Source: Haliea sp. (lineage in GTDB: Bacteria > Pseudomonadota > Gammaproteobacteria > Pseudomonadales > Halieaceae). From it: 64,000 bases of DNA. Both the position numbers and the translations under genes were made by a program. Positions 38,822 through 47,085 of the stretch are shown piece by piece. Each line of letters begins with the position of its first letter. Within the stretch, counting starts at the first letter, position 1. The notes beneath the pieces were generated by a model, which saw nothing but the letters and a program-made list of their open reading frames with translations, searched no databases and was not told where the DNA came from. The stretch is from the NCBI GenBank assembly GCA_016704305.1, contig JADJAL010000032.1:1-64000 (forward strand), written 5' to 3'.

Positions 38822-39796
38822 ATGGGCATTTCAGTAGTGAAGTACGCAGGCAAAAGTGACGACAACGCTTGCTGGGGAGTGCTGCGCGAAGGTGGTATTT
38901 ATCGCCTTAACACAGACTACGCCACGCACCGTGAGCTGATGGCTGGCTATTTTGCGGGGCGCGCCGCCTTCGCCAATGATGCGGACAAACAGCGTATCGC
39001 CGCTGAGGACGTGGTGTTCCACTCACCCATCGCCAACGATGTGCAGCTGTTCTGCCAGGGCCTGAATTACGCGGATCACCGCGCGGAGTCCGGCGCCTCC
39101 AACTCAGCGCATGAAGACAACCTGCTGTTCATGAAAGCGGCCTCCAGTATCTGCGGCCCGAACGACACGATCCTGCGGCCCGCCGATTGCCGCCTGCTCG
39201 ACTACGAAATCGAAGTGGCGCTGGTGCTGAAGGAAGCCATCAACAAGCCGGTTGCGATCAGCGAGTCCGACCTTCCCCGCTACGTCGGCGCCGTGGTGAT
39301 GTGCAACGACGTCTCGGCGCGCGACCTCATGTTCGGCGCGCCGATGCTGCAATGGTTCCGCGGCAAGAGCCAGCGCACGTTCTGCCCGATGGGGCCAGTG
39401 CTGTACCTGATGGACGAGGAGGACTTCTCCCGCCTGTACACCCTGCAACTGACGCTGCTGATGAATGGCAAGGTCAGGCAGTCCGCAACCACCAACCAGC
39501 TGATCCATCGCCCTGCCGCAACACTGGCCGAGATATCGACGTTTGCCAATCTGGCAGCGGGTGATTGCCTGCTGACCGGCACGCCCGGTGGCGTGCTGGC
39601 GGGCTCCAATCTCAAAGTGGGCCTGGCCATCATCACGAACATGAAAAACGACCGCAAGCGACGGGAAAAATTTACCGAAGCGCAACTGGCCAGAACCCGT
39701 TTCCTGGAGCCAGGCGATACCCTGGAGCTGTCCATCAAGACACCCGATGGTGCGATCGACCTCGGCACCCAGCGCAACATCATCGCCAATGCCTGA
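38822..39796 (+). CDS. Fumarylacetoacetate-hydrolase family protein
   Basis: 324 residues; AGGAGAG precedes the ATG. Family motifs are LFCQGLNYADH, FMKAASSICGPNDTI, LLDYEIEVALVL (metal-binding Glu/Asp) and DCLLTGTPGGV. FAH-fold enzymes hydrolyse or decarboxylate/isomerise the C-C bond products of meta cleavage. Its position between an extradiol dioxygenase and a flavin hydroxylase fits hydrolysis of the ring-fission product. Its stop overlaps the next gene's ATG by eight bases. Confidence 0.85.
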   Translation: MGISVVKYAGKSDDNACWGVLREGGIYRLNTDYATHRELMAGYFAGRAAFANDADKQRIAAEDVVFHSPIANDVQLFCQGLNYADHRAESGASNSAHEDNLLFMKAASSICGPNDTILRPADCRLLDYEIEVALVLKEAINKPVAISESDLPRYVGAVVMCNDVSARDLMFGAPMLQWFRGKSQRTFCPMGPVLYLMDEEDFSRLYTLQLTLLMNGKVRQSATTNQLIHRPAATLAEISTFANLAAGDCLLTGTPGGVLAGSNLKVGLAIITNMKNDRKRREKFTEAQLARTRFLEPGDTLELSIKTPDGAIDLGTQRNIIANA

Positions 39797-41390
39797 GCAG
39801 GACGCCGTCGTGAAACAGCTGGCTACTTCTGTCGTGATCTGTGGCGCGGGCCCGGTCGGGCTGACGCTCGCACACCTGCTGGCGCTGGAAGGCATAGCAG
39901 TTATCGTGCTCGACAAGCTGGACAGCACGGTCGCCGAGCCGCGCGCGATTGCACTCGATGGCGAGTCGCTGCGCACGCTGCAGAAACTCGGCCTCGTCGA
40001 CGGTTTTACCGGCGAACTCCTCAGCGGGCTGATTGCGGACTACGTCAACGGCAAGGGTGAGCACCTGTTCAAGATCGGGCGCCCGGGATTTCGTCCGTTC
40101 GGCTACGAGACGATCAATTCTTTCGATCAGCCAAAACTGGATCGCTATCTGGCCGAGCAGCTGGCACACCGGCCGGGCGTTGAACTGCGCTTCAGGCACC
40201 TGCTGACGGGTTTCGAGCAGGATGCAGCGGGCGTACGGGTGCACGCCACGAGCGCGGACGATGGCGAGCTTGAGATCCGGGCGGATTTCCTGATCGGCTG
40301 TGACGGCGGTCGCTCCACCGTCAGGTCGCTACTCAACATCGGGATGACGGGCGCAAGCAATCCGCAGCCCTGGCTGGTGATCGACACCAAAGACGCGTAT
40401 CTGGATGGCCAGATGGACTGCCGCTTCTTCTGTGATCCCAGCCGTCCCGGCATGACGATCAGGAAGCGTCACGGCGAACGGCGCTGGGAGTGGATGTTGA
40501 TGCCCGGGGAAGACCGCGCGTACCTGCTCGACGACGAAACCATACGCGCGCTGATCGCACCGTATACCGACGTCGAGCAGGTCACGGTGTATCGCAAGCA
40601 GGTGTACGACTTTCACGCGATCATCGCCGAGCGCTGGCGTGACGGGCGGGTATTCCTCGCCGGGGACGCGGCCCATATGACGCCGCCGTTTGCCGGGCAG
40701 GGATTGAACAGCGGCATCCGGGATGTCACCAATCTCTCGTGGAAGCTGGCGCTGGTGTTGAGGGGACAAGCGGATATCGCCCTGCTGGAATCCTACGAGC
40801 AGGACCGCAGGGACCACGCCTGGGAACTCATCGAGACCGCGCTCGCGCTGGGCAACCAGATCCAGCCGATCGACGCGGCGCAGGCCGCTGAGCGCGACGC
40901 GTTTTTTGCCGAGCTGCAGAAGGACCCGGCGGCGCTGCAGGCGATTGAAGACGACATCGCCAGATCGACGCTGGACCGGCGCGTGCATGCGTCCCTGGTT
41001 ATCGATGGCGAACAGTCCGCCGTCGCCGGCAAGCTGCTGCTACAACCGGCGCTCGCTTCAGGCCGTACACGCGATCTGTTGGACCACCACCTCGGCGACG
41101 GCTTTGCCATTCTTGGGTACAACTGCGATCCCCGCGCTGTGCTGGGCGAGGAGACAATCATGCAGTGGCATGCATGGGGTGCGAGCATCGTGCGTGTGCA
41201 TTCCAGCACCGACGACCTGCGCGGCGGCGACCTGCTCGACGACAAGAACGAACTGAGCGACTGGCTGGGTGGCGCACAACCCGCCGTGTTGCTGATCCGC
41301 CCCGATCGCTTCTGCATGGTGCATGCCCACCCACGCGAGGCCGATGATCGGCTAAGAAGAGCGCACGCACTGCTCGCTGGCGGCGTGTAA
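39789..41390 (+). CDS. FAD-dependent aromatic hydroxylase (MhpA/PheA-like)
   Basis: 533 residues from the ATG at 39,789. VVICGAGPVGLTLAHLLALE is the FAD/Rossmann start, LIGCDGGRSTVRSL the DG motif, and FLAGDAAHMTPPFAGQGLNS the second FAD motif. It belongs to the group with MhpA 3-(3-hydroxyphenyl)propionate hydroxylase and should add a hydroxyl to a phenolic ring using NAD(P)H and O2. That would produce the catechol cleaved by the first gene of the operon. Confidence 0.85.
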   Translation: MPEQDAVVKQLATSVVICGAGPVGLTLAHLLALEGIAVIVLDKLDSTVAEPRAIALDGESLRTLQKLGLVDGFTGELLSGLIADYVNGKGEHLFKIGRPGFRPFGYETINSFDQPKLDRYLAEQLAHRPGVELRFRHLLTGFEQDAAGVRVHATSADDGELEIRADFLIGCDGGRSTVRSLLNIGMTGASNPQPWLVIDTKDAYLDGQMDCRFFCDPSRPGMTIRKRHGERRWEWMLMPGEDRAYLLDDETIRALIAPYTDVEQVTVYRKQVYDFHAIIAERWRDGRVFLAGDAAHMTPPFAGQGLNSGIRDVTNLSWKLALVLRGQADIALLESYEQDRRDHAWELIETALALGNQIQPIDAAQAAERDAFFAELQKDPAALQAIEDDIARSTLDRRVHASLVIDGEQSAVAGKLLLQPALASGRTRDLLDHHLGDGFAILGYNCDPRAVLGEETIMQWHAWGASIVRVHSSTDDLRGGDLLDDKNELSDWLGGAQPAVLLIRPDRFCMVHAHPREADDRLRRAHALLAGGV

Positions 41391-41439
41391 CGCCGCGCAA
41401 CTGGATGGCTTACTGACCTATAGCGCGTCAGCGTACCGG

Positions 41440-42012
41440 TTAGCCGTTCGCCGTTGCCCGCTCATCGTAGGTGTTGACCACCTTTACCTGCATCCGCACG
41501 AGCCGCTCAAACAACCGACGCTCGGCCCGCAGCGGCCACCAGTCGTAGAGGAAGATATTCAGGGGATGCCACAACGCGACCCAGCCGCCAATCACCACGC
41601 TCTCCTGTACCAGCCAGGCGTAGTTTTCGTTGCTGATAAAGCCGGCGAGATAATCACTGATAAAAATCGCCGCCGCCAGGAAGGCGATGCCGATCACCAG
41701 GCTGATGCGACCCTCGCGGAGCAGCTTCTTCAGCGCACGCCGTTTTGCCAGCGCACGCCGTTGGAAACTCGTATGCACGGCATCGCTGACCAACGCGGCA
41801 CCGTTTGCGGGCGGCGCCGCATGATGCACCGTAACGACCAACTCCAGCGGCGCCTCCGGCGCAACTTCCTGCGCCCAATCGACAATATAATCCACGACCT
41901 CGCTATCGAGATCGCGCTCATGAAAGGGTGCAGGATCCATGGAATTGAACAATTGCATCGGATCGATGATGCTCAATTCCAGTGACGCCATGACAGACCC
42001 TGCAGCCATCAC
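41440..42012 (-). CDS. Hypothetical two-TM membrane protein, partner of baeRF3-like gene
   Basis: 190 residues; the start overlaps the end of the upstream baeRF3-like gene as ATGA. The N-terminal 85 residues are soluble, then a basic stretch (RRALAKRRALKKLLREGR) precedes two transmembrane helices (ISLVIGIAFLAAAIFISDYL and WLVQESVVIGGWVALW) and a short tail. I do not recognise a named family. The coupling suggests it anchors or works with the soluble upstream protein. Confidence 0.6.
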   Translation of the reverse strand: MMAAGSVMASLELSIIDPMQLFNSMDPAPFHERDLDSEVVDYIVDWAQEVAPEAPLELVVTVHHAAPPANGAALVSDAVHTSFQRRALAKRRALKKLLREGRISLVIGIAFLAAAIFISDYLAGFISNENYAWLVQESVVIGGWVALWHPLNIFLYDWWPLRAERRLFERLVRMQVKVVNTYDERATANG

Positions 42013-43130
42013 ATCGCAAAGCGCAGAATGGCCGCGAGCACACCATTGCCGGGCACGTCATCCTTGCGGGCAGCAATGATTCGCGCCCCGGATTTCAGTG
42101 CGCGGCTGACGATTTCATCCACCACACCGTACGTGTCGGCACTGGCATGATCTGCGAGGGTCACCGCGCCGTCCTCGTCGTCCACGGTGCCGGGCACTAC
42201 CGCATCCATGTCGACAATCAGGGTGTCGATCGCGCCAAACGTCGCGGCGCGAGCTCGTGGGCCACGTCGGCGGTTGCCCGGCCCCTGCGCTTCGCGGGTC
42301 GTGTACAAGTCACGGAAGGCAGCAATATCCGCGGCGTAAAGGCCGTCCAGCACACTGCGTGCCTGGTCGGCGAGAACATGATCAGCGGTATGATCGGCCG
42401 ACCCGCCAAGACTTTCGCTTACCGTATGCGGATACGTGCTAACCGAGCGGTAGATTGACGCCATCGGCTCTGCCGCAGCGATGATCAGCGGCCGCTCCTG
42501 GCCCGAGAGGACCGCGCGCAGCGCCTCGTCCACGGTGCGAGCATAGCGCGTGAGCAGTGCGTTTTCGCTGGTCTCTTCACCACTACTCATCTGCGATTTG
42601 CGCGAGGTGTGACGACGGCGACCGGTGGCGTCCGCCATATCCTTGGGTAGGTCCGCGACCTTGACGGTATGCGGCGGCAGGTCGGCCGACACTTCAATCA
42701 GGCGGACAGCTCCCATGCCGATTGCGAGCACGTACGCATCATGCGCAAAGGTGACCGCGCGCAGCATCGGCTTGATGTGAAATCGATCCGAGACATGCAC
42801 CTGGTTTTCCATCTTCGACGGCAAACGGTAGGTGCGCACCGACTCGGGCGTCAGGAAAATAGCCAGGCTATTGGCCTGCTGTGCCCAGAACTCATCATCA
42901 TCCTCGATTTCGGCGATGGCGGCCTCGATAGGCCAGAGGCTGCGCTTGGGCGCCTGAATGGCCTCAAGTTGCTGCATCGCTTCCCTCGCAAGGTTCTTCA
43001 GCGCGGTCCGATCAGCCTGGGCCGCTTCGGTGACGGGGGTGGTGGACACATAGATCGACACACAGGGTGCGCCTCGCATATGTGCGAGCTTGAGAATGTC
43101 GGATCTGGTTGGCAGGTCGATATGCAACAT
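42009..43130 (-). CDS. baeRF3-like (bacterial archaeo-eukaryotic release factor) protein
   Basis: 373 residues, with AAGGAGAAG upstream. The start HIDLPTRSDILKLAHMRGAP, CVSIYVSTTP, the central LAIFLTPESVRTYRLPSK and the C-terminal TLIVDMDAVVPG...AGARIIAARKDDVPGNGVLAAILRF match the bacterial eRF1-like families described from sequence analysis (baeRF). These are proposed to act on stalled ribosomes or in biological conflicts, without direct proof. No catalytic GGQ is visible. The overlapping membrane-protein gene downstream suggests a membrane-tethered pair. Confidence 0.7.
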   Translation of the reverse strand: MLHIDLPTRSDILKLAHMRGAPCVSIYVSTTPVTEAAQADRTALKNLAREAMQQLEAIQAPKRSLWPIEAAIAEIEDDDEFWAQQANSLAIFLTPESVRTYRLPSKMENQVHVSDRFHIKPMLRAVTFAHDAYVLAIGMGAVRLIEVSADLPPHTVKVADLPKDMADATGRRRHTSRKSQMSSGEETSENALLTRYARTVDEALRAVLSGQERPLIIAAAEPMASIYRSVSTYPHTVSESLGGSADHTADHVLADQARSVLDGLYAADIAAFRDLYTTREAQGPGNRRRGPRARAATFGAIDTLIVDMDAVVPGTVDDEDGAVTLADHASADTYGVVDEIVSRALKSGARIIAARKDDVPGNGVLAAILRFAM

Positions 43131-43339
43131 GGCGCTTCTCCTTAGTGTGGGTCGACTTGACGGTTCTGGTATTCAAGTGCCGCGAATAAAGGTTGCGGTC
43201 GATGTTTCCAAGGGCAGGCAAAAACCACACGAATGGTCGCCGTTATCCGCCCAAGGTAGGTAGGGCAGCGGAAGTATAGGCGGCACTTTTACCCGAAGTC
43301 ACGGATTTTTATGCCGGCTGTGCTCAACACTGAATTCAC

Positions 43340-43927
43340 TCAGCGCAATGCCAAAGCCAGCACCAGCAAGGCGCTGGCGGTGACCCAGGAACCCAACACT
43401 CGCACGGCGACGCGCTGCCACGGTTGCACCAGCAATTCCACTACCCCGGCAATGGCCACCAGGCCGATAGCGGCGCCCAACCAGGTGCCCAGCAGCGCGG
43501 CGAAAGTTTCCTGCCGCGTGTAGTCTGTGACGCATGAATCAACGCCGATCAACAGGCCCAGCCCTGCGCCCATTATTGCGTACAGTACAACCGGTAATGG
43601 CACCTGCAGCGCGACCAGCACACCGCACACGAACGTGACTGACAGCAGCACCGATTCAGCGGAGAGGCCAATAGAGACATCCACCCCCGCGAGCACCAAT
43701 CCCATCGCCAGCGCTGCGAGGAATGGCGGATAGGAAAACCGCATCGCGCGCACACCGCCCTGCCCCACGAGCAACGCGAACACCAGCAGCGCCAAGGCAT
43801 GCGATGGCACCAGCACGGGGTGCAACAGGCCACCGTAGAACTTGGCGACCCCCTCGATGGGACTGTGCGCCAGCGCCAGTTGCGGCAGGCAGAAGGCGAT
43901 CAGGCCGAGCGCGCCGCGGCGCAGCAT
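43340..43927 (-). CDS. HupE/UreJ-like membrane protein (second copy)
   Basis: 195 residues with a signal peptide (FCLPQLALAHSP) and about six transmembrane helices. GGLLHPVLVPSHALALLVFAL mirrors the start of HupE/UreJ proteins, but the His-rich loop of the first copy is missing. HupE-type proteins transport nickel or cobalt. It begins three bases after the neighbouring HupE gene; the two differ in sequence and may form a hetero-oligomer. Confidence 0.75.
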   Translation of the reverse strand: MLRRGALGLIAFCLPQLALAHSPIEGVAKFYGGLLHPVLVPSHALALLVFALLVGQGGVRAMRFSYPPFLAALAMGLVLAGVDVSIGLSAESVLLSVTFVCGVLVALQVPLPVVLYAIMGAGLGLLIGVDSCVTDYTRQETFAALLGTWLGAAIGLVAIAGVVELLVQPWQRVAVRVLGSWVTASALLVLALALR

Positions 43928-43930
43928 CCG

Positions 43931-44515
43931 TTATACCGCGCGCACCAGGAACACCGCCCCGGCGAGGGCGATGACGACGCCGCCTGCACGCACCAGCGTT
44001 TTGCCTGAAGGCCAGCGCGTCAGCAGGCCGAAGGTTATGCCGCACAAGTGCAGCAGACCGGTCGCGATGACAAACCCCAACGCATAGGCCAGGGGGTTGG
44101 CCGCGTGCGGCAGTTCGGTGCCGTGCGCGTGGCCATGGAAGATCGCGAAGATGCCCACCAGCACGACCGCCACGCCGAGCGGCGGGCGCACGGCGAGCAA
44201 CACCATGCTGCCGAGCACCAGTGCCGATGCCGCGATGCCGATCTCAACCCCGGGCAGGGGAATGCCGATCACGCCAAGCGCGCCACCGACCGCCATCACG
44301 AGCGGAAACGCCACTGGCAAAACCCAGATGGCCGGATAGCCCAGGATTGCGCCCCACAGGCCCACCGCCACCATCGCGGCGACGTGGTCCCAACCCAGCA
44401 GCGGGTGCATGAAGCCACTGCTGAATCCGCCGACAATGCCCGCGCCCTCATGCGCACTCGCGGTTACGGAGAGCACCAACAGGAGTATTGTTAAATGGAA
44501 TTGGCGTAACGACAT
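43931..44515 (-). CDS. hupE: HupE/UreJ family metal transporter
   Basis: 194 residues from the ATG at 44,515 (AGAGGT upstream). The signal ends SVTASAHEGAG. GFMHPLLGWDHVAAMVAVGLW and the metal-binding FHGHAHGTELP are HupE/UreJ hallmarks. The family imports Ni2+ (or Co2+), usually for hydrogenase or urease. No such enzyme is encoded in this window, so the metal destination is unknown. Confidence 0.88.
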   Translation of the reverse strand: MSLRQFHLTILLLVLSVTASAHEGAGIVGGFSSGFMHPLLGWDHVAAMVAVGLWGAILGYPAIWVLPVAFPLVMAVGGALGVIGIPLPGVEIGIAASALVLGSMVLLAVRPPLGVAVVLVGIFAIFHGHAHGTELPHAANPLAYALGFVIATGLLHLCGITFGLLTRWPSGKTLVRAGGVVIALAGAVFLVRAV

Positions 44516-44605
44516 TGCGACCTCTAGTGACGGGCGCGCCACTGGCTAGCGCAAAGATGAGTGTCCCAGTGCAATCAGGTTCTCGGGCCGTGCCGCCTTG
44601 CGCGA

Positions 44606-44938
44606 CTAGTAAAACACCACCGCGATCGGCTCGCCTGTAATTTCTTCCAACAAGTCGGTCAACGCGTCGCCCTCGGCTTCGGTGAGAACGCCGTCTTGCA
44701 GTACGCGAGCCAGCAGGGCGTGCAACTCGTCCGCGGGCCATAGCTGCAGCACATCGCCACGCTCCAGCAACCAGTTCCGGATGAACTCGGCCTCCTTCAG
44801 ATTGATGGTGCCATCGGCGAGTACGCCCTTGCACAACCCGACAAGCTCATGAATATCGATGGAATTGAAACGTGCTTCGGACAGCCGCTCGCTGACCTTC
44901 TTGCTGTCGTTCTCGTTATGCAGGTTGACTACCGTCAT
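44606..44938 (-). CDS. Small TerB-like acidic protein (BRCT-partner N-domain)
   Basis: 110 residues from the ATG at 44,938 (AGGAG upstream). SIDIHELVGLCKGVLADGTI, KEAEFIRNWLLERG and VLQDGVLTEAEGDALTDLLE give the repeated ADG...EAE helical pattern of TerB-like domains. It closely resembles the N-terminal part of proteins that usually continue into a BRCT domain, but here the gene stops after it. Function unknown. Confidence 0.6.
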   Translation of the reverse strand: MTVVNLHNENDSKKVSERLSEARFNSIDIHELVGLCKGVLADGTINLKEAEFIRNWLLERGDVLQLWPADELHALLARVLQDGVLTEAEGDALTDLLEEITGEPIAVVFY

Positions 44939-45057
44939 TTGCGCACTCCTGTGCATTGGTTGCCGCAGTACTGTAGTTTGCTGCGCCAAACCGGCAAGTC
45001 AACTACACGTGTACCCATTTCAGGATACAGGATGGAACCATCAGCAGTACAGACACG

Positions 45058-45876
45058 CTATGCCATGCTTCTGAAGAACTGTTCAGTTCTTGCATCAGTG
45101 GGATAGAACGCCTCGATACGCAGTTCGTCCGTGGTGATGTCCTGCGGTGTTCCAAATGTCGAGATCACAGAGAACAGGCTCAGCGCCAATCCATTGATGT
45201 TCAGCTCAAGAGGCAATACGGGGAGCAGTGATTCACCAATGCCGTCGCTTTTGTCCAGCGGTCCTGCGAGCGCAATGAATTCCGCCAGCCTGCGCCGCAA
45301 TTGTGGGTCGCCGGAGGCCAGCGCTTCGCTTTTCAAGCGGCGGACAAATGCCGGTGCCGCCTGTTGCCAGTTGCTGATGTAAGGCCGCAGGCCTTGTGGG
45401 TGCAGGGTCAATAGCGCCAGGTTGAACTCATCATCAGCGCTGATGCGTTTAAGCATCTCGTTCGGATCGCCGCCGATACCCAGCATAAGATCGGCTGCCT
45501 TGTTTTTCCTTTTGACATTCCAGAACCGATCGACAACCACCGCCGGCAGCGGTTCATGGTGCAGCAGCACGCGGTTGAGCGCGTCCAGCACCGGCAGCAT
45601 GCTCGGCTCCTCCAGCCGTGTTTCGCTGTAGGCGGCTACATAGCCCGCGCACTGCAACAGCACATTGCGCTCGCGCAGTGGAATCTCCATGGCATCGGAC
45701 AGGCGCACGATCATGTCGCGACTGGGCTGGCTGCGCCCGGTCTCCAGCCAGCTCACGTGCCGTTGCGAGACATTGGCCGCCAGCGCCAGGTCCAGTTGCG
45801 AGAGTTTCCTGAACTGGCGCCACTGCCGACACAGTGACTGGAAGCTGTGCGGGGCGGCGGGTAAGGGTGACGACAT
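45058..45876 (-). CDS. XRE-family regulator with MmyB-like ligand domain
   Basis: 272 residues, AGGAG upstream. The HTH is LSQLDLALAANVSQRHVSWL, followed by ETGRSQPSRDMIVRLSDAME. The C-terminal MmyB-like domain has VVVDRFWNVKRKNKAADLML. Such regulators of actinobacteria and proteobacteria often bind fatty-acid-like ligands. It is divergent from the small membrane protein at 46,003. Confidence 0.85.
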   Translation of the reverse strand: MSSPLPAAPHSFQSLCRQWRQFRKLSQLDLALAANVSQRHVSWLETGRSQPSRDMIVRLSDAMEIPLRERNVLLQCAGYVAAYSETRLEEPSMLPVLDALNRVLLHHEPLPAVVVDRFWNVKRKNKAADLMLGIGGDPNEMLKRISADDEFNLALLTLHPQGLRPYISNWQQAAPAFVRRLKSEALASGDPQLRRRLAEFIALAGPLDKSDGIGESLLPVLPLELNINGLALSLFSVISTFGTPQDITTDELRIEAFYPTDARTEQFFRSMA

Positions 45877-46002
45877 ATGCTTTCTCCTGTTCGCAGCTCA
45901 TTCTCGACGCGCGGTGTGAATCGACTCAATAACCTCAGAGGTAATTGCTTCAATTCAGGCGTAGCGGGAGGATACCGTGAAACCAACCCTTGGGAGATTG
46001 TT

Positions 46003-46302
46003 ATGAAATCTGCACGAACGCTCGCCATCATCCTGCTCATTCCCTTTACCGTGCTAACCGCTTATGCCGTTATGCAGGTCGGCTACATCGGTATCTTCGA
46101 CTACCACCGCCACAGTCCCGCCGGCTGGCAGGTATTCGCCGACCTGGTGATCGCCCTGGTGCTGGTGTTGCTGTGGCTGGTTCCACATGCAAAAAAATCT
46201 GGTCGCAATCCCTGGCCATGGGTCGTGCTGACCTTGTTGCTGGGGTCATTTGGTCCGCTGGTGTATCTGGTGTTGGCAGGAAAGCAACCGCTTGATGAGT
46301 AG
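46003..46302 (+). CDS. Small three-TM membrane protein
   Basis: 99 residues from the ATG at 46,003 (GGGAG upstream). Three hydrophobic segments cover LAIILLIPFTVLTAYAVM, FADLVIALVLVLLWLV and VVLTLLLGSFGPLVYLVL. The last resembles the short membrane domain found in several small DUF families. Divergent from the XRE regulator, which may control it. Confidence 0.65.
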   Translation: MKSARTLAIILLIPFTVLTAYAVMQVGYIGIFDYHRHSPAGWQVFADLVIALVLVLLWLVPHAKKSGRNPWPWVVLTLLLGSFGPLVYLVLAGKQPLDE

Positions 46303-46455
46303 GACCAGCACGTTTCAGGAATTGAAATAGTGGATTGTCATTTCTGGTGATTCCGCATCGCATGCGTTAGGCGGAACATGCACTCCAACAGCACGGGCCA
46401 TTTCAGTACCGGCGCCGCGCTGCCCATTCACTCACTGGAACTATTGGAGCTCACC

Positions 46456-47085
46456 ATGTCGACGCAATCGGTAAAACTGTACCGCCACCCCCTTTCCGGC
46501 CACTCACACCGCGTGGAATTGTTACTCTCGATTCTGCAGGTGCCCACGCAACTGATCGACGTGGACCTGCTCGCCGGCGCCCACAAGCAGCCGGACTTTC
46601 TCGCCATGAATGCTTTCGGCCAGGTGCCCGTTCTGGACGATAACGGCGTGGTGCTGGCCGACTCCAACGCCGCACTGGTCTACCTGGCGCGTACCTACGG
46701 GAATGACCGATGGTTGCCGACTGATCCCGCGGGCGCCGCCGCCGTGCAACGCTGGCTTTCCGTCGCCGCCGGACAGATTGCGGGCGGCCCGGCCAGCGCG
46801 CGCCTCGTCACGGTGTTTGGCGCTCCCTACAACGCGGAAGAGCTTATCGCCCGCTCGCATGCGCTGCTGAAAGTCCTGGAGGGCGAGCTGGGCCAGCGCC
46901 ACTTTCTGGTCGGCAACGAGGCCACCATCGCGGATATCGCCGCGTACGCCTATATTGCCCACGCGCCGGAAGGCAATGTGTCGCTGGCGGAGTATCCGCA
47001 GGTGCGCGCATGGCTGGCCCGCATCGAGGCGCTGCCAGGGTTTGTGCCGATGCAGAAGACACTGGTAGGCCTGCAATGCGCCTAG
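46456..47085 (+). CDS. Glutathione S-transferase family protein
   Basis: 209 residues from MSTQSVKLYRHPLSGHSHRV. The thioredoxin-like N-domain has FGQVPVLDDNGVVLADSNAA (cis-Pro and the glutathione Ser) and the C-domain GNEATIADIAAYAYIAHAPE. It probably conjugates or reduces small electrophiles. Its end overlaps the PNPOx/FNR fusion gene by ten bases, implying coupled expression. Confidence 0.85.
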   Translation: MSTQSVKLYRHPLSGHSHRVELLLSILQVPTQLIDVDLLAGAHKQPDFLAMNAFGQVPVLDDNGVVLADSNAALVYLARTYGNDRWLPTDPAGAAAVQRWLSVAAGQIAGGPASARLVTVFGAPYNAEELIARSHALLKVLEGELGQRHFLVGNEATIADIAAYAYIAHAPEGNVSLAEYPQVRAWLARIEALPGFVPMQKTLVGLQCA

